Of a DNA stretch of 64,000 bases, positions 60,101 to 64,000 are shown one piece after another; positions within the stretch are counted from its first letter, which is position 1; every line of letters starts with the position of its first letter. The stretch comes from Lates calcarifer (lineage: Eukaryota; Chordata; Actinopteri; Centropomidae): the NCBI RefSeq assembly GCF_001640805.2, contig NC_066842.1:27113791-27177790 (forward strand). Direction: 5' to 3'. The position numbers and the translations under genes are program-made. Below the pieces are notes generated by a model that saw nothing but the letters and a program-made list of their open reading frames with translations, searched no databases and was not told the origin of the DNA.

Positions 60101-61410
60101 TAGGGCATTTACGCCTCCATGCCTGTTATACTGGAACAATACGAGACAGACGGAGAGGAAGAGAGAGAGAGAGAGAGAGAGAGGTAAACCAACAGATCGA
60201 CACATGTAAATGCTAGTAGTACCTGTACTACTCTGTACTTTCAGATTCATTACATCTCAACACTTATAGTTTTAGAAACTATATGTAATATGTTATATGC
60301 TCATGCCAGTGTGAAGAAAACACAAAGAGAAAGGTGACACACTTTCCTCCTGAGCACACTAACTCAGCAGCCCCCATGCCAGAAGTTCCTGGAGATACTT
60401 AACATTTTTCACATAAGACTGGTTCCTGTAATCTCTGCACTCAGTGTGATACCCTGGGATTTGTACCACTACATGAAAAGCATGTACATAGGTAAGTCCT
60501 GAAATCATGGTTGGGACTACGCAAACACTAACAACATCAGCTGCCCTGCTCCTTAATTACACTTTCAGGTCATCATTAACCAAAAATATACATTCCTACT
60601 TGGTTATCTTGTCTGTTAACACTGTCTCGATTCATTTTCAAGAACTTCCATAATGTTCACCATGATAAGCAACGTGTATAAACCTGTTCTGTTCAGACAG
60701 TAAGAAGGTACAGGTATTAATGGAATGGAGTGTATGGCAGAGAACAACCCCTACACAATTTAACCTCCCTTCATGTTGAATCCACCAGCTCAGTTTCATT
60801 CACACAAACCGGGCTGACTGTTGTGGTGCTGCAGCTGGAAAGTGGTTTACTGTAAACTGATCACAAAACTATTTTTACTGTTCCACAGTTCAGACAGAGC
60901 TGATGTTCCAGTGAAAACATTTCTGCTGTCTGCTGTCATACTCTATAGACACACAGTAAGTGTGATGCACTGTATTCTTTAAATAGCTCCCTGTACCACA
61001 CAGCTGTACTGTGTGTGTGTGAGTGTATGTGATTGCTTGTTATGGTCAGAGCCATCTACCATGAGCCATCTCCCACACAGCAGACATTTTGATGAAGTGC
61101 CTTGTGTTGCAGTGCGTTCATTCTTCACCTTTCAGATTGCAGACTTCAAAAAAGCCCAGCAGCTACATCTGTTATTACAGCTACACATCTTCCTCCTGCT
61201 CTTCCTCATCTTCCCATCCTTCATTTTTCTCATCATTCATTGTCATCTTGTTTTTCTTCATACGTCTTTCCTTTCTGTGCACCTTCTCTTCCTGCAGCTC
61301 ATTTTCTCTTCGTCCTGCAACTCTAGCTCTCAAATTGCAGCAGTTGTATTTGAGTGACCTTTCTTTTTTGGCTTGTCAGCATCAAGATTCTCCTCTACGT
61401 GCAGTTTGTC

Positions 61411-61447
<37 letters not shown>

Positions 61448-62030
61448 ACTGTTACATAAGAATAAACTGACCTACATACTGTATATGTCTGTGGAATCAA
61501 ATGTAAAGGGCCTGAAGACTGAAACACACTTACACACATACTTAAAGCACGCATACACACGCACACGCACACACAAACACACACACGCACACACACACAC
61601 ACAAAGTGATGTATCTATCCCACCTGCTGGTCATGGATGACCTTCACTAAAGATAAATCTAATATTTAGAGAGGGAGAGGTTGAATATTACATCACATTA
61701 TTCATTCATATTTTGCAGACAATACTTGTGTGTGTCTGTGTCGTGCAAGACACTGATGGATAAGAAAACAAACCAGTTACTGGTTGTGGCTGATTTACAC
61801 ATTTACACCACAGGAATACTATCACAACAGTCCTTCACATCACATCACATATAAATATAGAAAAATGCTTAACTTCTAATTCTTAAGTCTAACGTAAAAT
61901 CCTACATTTATCCAAAGCAACATAATTCACGGTATCAGTTTATGTTTTCTGATCAGTATTCAACACAGTTTTTGATACCATGGTTACTGTATATCAATTA
62001 TTTGTAAGTTCAACTACTGAAAAAAAAAAA

Positions 62031-62081
<51 letters not shown>

Positions 62082-62346
62082 AAGTAAGTTGAGTGGAACA
62101 TTCAGTCCCAAAAAATCACAGACACAGTCTCTCTCTCTTTCTCTAACACACACACACACACACACACACATACACACACACAAAGAGCAGTCTGACCTGT
62201 GTGTTGTACTGCTGGCGGGTAGGCGGCACATCGTAAATGTCCTGCTGGGTCGGAGGCTGATGTCTGGGTGGGACGTCATACTCGTCCTGGTCTGCGTTCC
62301 CGGTGTCGTACACATACACCTGTCCAACCCGGGTAGGAACCACCAC
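54178..62346 (-). CDS. bcar1: bcar1 (p130Cas) scaffold protein, six 3' exons (5' part outside window)
   Basis: Cas-family docking protein of focal adhesions, phosphorylated by Src/FAK to recruit Crk and C3G in adhesion and migration signalling. Exons on the minus strand are 62346-62197, 58626-58531, 58382-57993, 57557-56676, 55628-55539 and 54723-54178 (stop TAG at 54178). Every junction is phase 0, giving 717 aa. The first exon starts VVVPTRVGQ as in mammalian BCAR1. Ten YxxP motifs (YDVP, YDTP, YDFP, YDIP) form the Crk-binding substrate domain. The 294-aa exon has FKRLSASSTGSTRS and the Ser-rich four-helix bundle, then AKQLASFLHGNASLLFKRT, the Src SH3 ligand RPLPSPPKF and the Src SH2 site YDYVHL. 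The last exon encodes the FAT-like C-terminal domain (LLLFYQEQCEQNVTTVTNAI, PPKIFVAHSKFVILSAHKLV). The N-terminal SH3 domain and first linker YxxP motifs must lie beyond 64000. EFS, NEDD9 and CASS4 are excluded by the VVVPTRVGQ and VYDTPPMVVKGP segments. Confidence 0.95.
54776..55030. mobile_element. Diverged fish DNA-transposon-like repeat in bcar1 intron
   Basis: Starts with AAGCTACAACAATAAGTCAA and ends with ATTAGCTGCAGCCCTAG. Between lie TCTCTGGTTTCAGCTTCTCA and ATAATTAATTGATTATTC. These match, in order, a teleost repeat bounded by TAGAGCTGCAACGATTAGTC-like inverted ends. The ends here still pair partly. Boundaries are approximate. Confidence 0.5.
55436..55450 (-). promoter_or_regulatory. 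Candidate CTCF site (reverse)
   Basis: On the minus strand TGGCCACCAGGGGAC matches the CTCF core TGGCCACCAGGGGGC at 14 of 15 positions. It lies 90 bp from the 90-bp bcar1 exon (55539-55628). Confidence 0.5.
55629..56675. other. bcar1 intron, 1047 bp
   Basis: Short CA-rich patches, an A-run at 55826-55835 and an A/T-rich segment at 56100-56240. No embedded gene or repeat that I recognise. Confidence 0.55.
59511..59812. repeat. Long polypurine tract (about 300 bp)
   Basis: Roughly 300 bp that is almost all A and G on the + strand, built from GAAGAAGA, GAGAGAAA and GGGAGG units with few C or T interruptions. On the transcribed bcar1 sense strand it is polypyrimidine. It explains the large Ser/Phe/Leu-rich frames seen on the minus strand. 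Confidence 0.9.
61411..61447. repeat. (TG)n microsatellite
   Basis: About 18 TG units. Confidence 0.95.
61545..61602. repeat. Imperfect (CA)n tract
   Basis: CA units interrupted by CGCA and AACA variants; an aged microsatellite. Confidence 0.85.
62019..62078. repeat. A-run followed by (TA)n microsatellite
   Basis: A run of about 15 A (from 62019) passes into about 20 TA units. Confidence 0.95.
62146..62182. repeat. (CA)n microsatellite beside the bcar1 exon
   Basis: About 17 CA units ending only about 15 bp from the splice donor of the 62346-62197 exon. In the transcript it is a UG-rich stretch just inside the intron. Confidence 0.92.
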
Positions 62347-62729
62347 CTGGACACAGGAACAAAGCCGAGAGTTACGACAAGAATAAAAAAAATAAGATTT
62401 GTAATCACACCACAGTGTGTTATTGTGTACAAACATCAGTTGGAAGACAAGAGGATGGATATCAACCCTATCAGAAACATCTGATAATCATATCAACAGA
62501 GAAACTCTCTTTTTTATTCCATGTAGTCCACTCTTCTTAAAAAAGTCAACAGGCCTGTGTTTATGTAACCATGGCAACCTGCAAGAGTCACTATGCGCCA
62601 CCAAGTCTCTTTCATCAGACTCTGAAGTAAAAAAAAACAAAACAAAAAGCTTTCTTCACCTTTGAATGAGAATTTATTGCCTCTTCACACTGAATGAGCA
62701 GAGACTGAAGGTTGTTCAGTCTTATTAAA

Positions 62730-62761
<32 letters not shown>

Positions 62762-64000
62762 ATAAAAACAGAGCAGAGGTCCTGTCATAGTTGTCGTGGG
62801 AACTGGGCTGTCCTATTGTGTGCCTGTTTAAACTCTGTATTATATGGTTTGAGTGTAAAGTCAACCAGCCAGCCTGGGAAACCACAACAGCTGTGGTATA
62901 CAACACATACACAACGAAAGTAGCCATCACAGCTGGATCTCTTAGTATCCCTCCATCATTCTCTCTACTCTCCCTTCCCTGTGACTGCCATAACATTTCC
63001 ATGTCCTGATTAAACCAGATATTACCAGCACCACCTGCAGACAAAAAGCTCATGTAACCAGGCCTCCAATTAGAGATGGAATATTGTATCTTATTATCTT
63101 ATAATCACCAATGCTGCATTCTGAATCACTCATATTCATCATTGCAATATAAATACTCAGTAGTTTATGCTATAGTGAATGCTAAATTGAAATTTTGCAT
63201 ACTTATTTGGATTCTCCTTTTGCTTCATTACTGACAATTTTTTTACCGACAGATTTTTTATTTTTAGGTAAGAGCAGTGTATATGCCACTGACACCACAT
63301 TTCTGCTCTTTTGGGGAAATTTTCTGGGCTGTGTAAAATGTGTCCTCTATGTCTCAGCTGGAGGCAGAGGGATGGAACTTTTATTAATCTTCTCATCTGA
63401 CTAAGGATAAGAGAAGGAGAACAAGATCAATTTCAGAAAAACAAGAAAAAAAGAAAAAGTAGCTTGTTATATAAACGGTGTGGTATGTAGCCTTGGTCTA
63501 TGCTATGAACTTAAATAGACCAGCCAAAGTATAAAGACTTTATACTGTAAATTTCATCATATGAGCTATAAAATGTACAATGTGAATGTACAACAAAATT
63601 CTTTTATAATGTATTCTATAATATTCTATGCATTTACAGATATGACTTTATAATAAATGTTTTTAGTCATCATCAGTATCAGACCAAACATCTCATGTCC
63701 GTCCGTCTGTATCATCAAGTCAAATCATTATTTAATCACACTCAGCTCCAGGCCTGATTAATGGAAGTTCTCTGATAATATTTGCTCAGTTTCCCAGCTG
63801 TCAGAGGTACGCTGTGTGTGAGACAGACAGAGACAAATGATAAAACCATCCATCTGACAACCTGTCTGTACTAATCTGCCTCTGCCTCCTCACTCTCCCT
63901 CTGCCTTCAACTCTCCCACCTCATCACACATTCTCTCTGTTCTTTTCCACACAAGGGCAAATTAGAACATCTTTTATTTTCTCGAGGAACAATTTCACCA
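62347..64000. other. bcar1 intron, 3' part (continues beyond the window)
   Basis: I looked for the SH3 exon and the first linker exon on the minus strand and did not find them. The stretch holds a (CA)n block (62731-62756), an AAAAAAAACAAAACAAAAAG tract near 62629, and otherwise AT-rich intronic sequence. Confidence 0.6.

Larger units (their letters stand above)
58627..62196. other. bcar1 intron, 3570 bp
   Basis: No embedded exon is needed: the flanking exons join as ...YNTQ-VYDTPP, as in mammalian BCAR1. The intron holds the polypurine tract (59511-59812), (CA)n or (GA)n blocks near 59430-59448, 60028-60050 and 60157-60182, a pyrimidine-rich stretch at 61170-61330, and the repeats at 61411-62182 listed below. 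All open frames here come from these low-complexity blocks. Confidence 0.6.

Noticed and set aside
62347..64000. Search for the bcar1 SH3 exon on the minus strand
   Set aside because: No ALYDN-type SH3 sequence or YxxP linker was found, so the exon must lie outside the window.

Overview
The window is vertebrate nuclear DNA, almost certainly from a ray-finned (teleost) fish. Genes are split by GT-AG introns. Dinucleotide microsatellites are dense, and most dispersed repeats are families common in teleosts. The four protein-coding loci are conserved animal genes, all readable exon by exon. I see no bacterial-type operon, CRISPR array, rRNA or intact mobile-element gene.

Layout. Positions 1-62 hold the last 19 codons and stop of lrp5 (+). 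A probable 3' UTR follows, up to a polyadenylation signal near 3428. A gene-poor stretch to about 30.6 kb holds an intact tRNA-Pro(TGG) gene (4093-4164, -), a full-length tRNA-headed SINE with a perfect 13-bp target-site duplication (7103-7441), a 3' LINE fragment with a dead reverse transcriptase (7690-8328), a MITE-like element with 41-bp inverted repeats (10097-10472), and other repeats. A complete five-exon D-type cyclin gene (293 aa, +) occupies 31118-34793. A complete seven-exon short-chain dehydrogenase/reductase gene of the sniffer/C-factor type (266 aa, +) occupies 40507-50381. Six 3' exons of bcar1 (p130Cas, -) occupy 54178-62346. They encode 717 aa from the substrate domain to the C-terminus; the SH3-encoding exons lie beyond position 64000.

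The three complete or partial genes on the left share the + strand and converge on bcar1, which meets the dehydrogenase gene tail to tail. LRP5 (Wnt co-receptor) and a D1-like cyclin (a Wnt/mitogen target) lying near each other recalls human 11q13. The cyclin has mixed D1 and D2 features, so it could be ccnd1 or a D1-related paralogue such as ccndx.

No new biochemical system stands out. The points most worth checking are the cyclin's paralogue identity, a perfect 20-bp-arm palindrome in a dehydrogenase intron, candidate convergent CTCF motifs around the dehydrogenase gene, two nested insertions with target duplications, an antisense LINE endonuclease fragment about 24 bp from a cyclin splice donor, and a long polypurine tract in bcar1.
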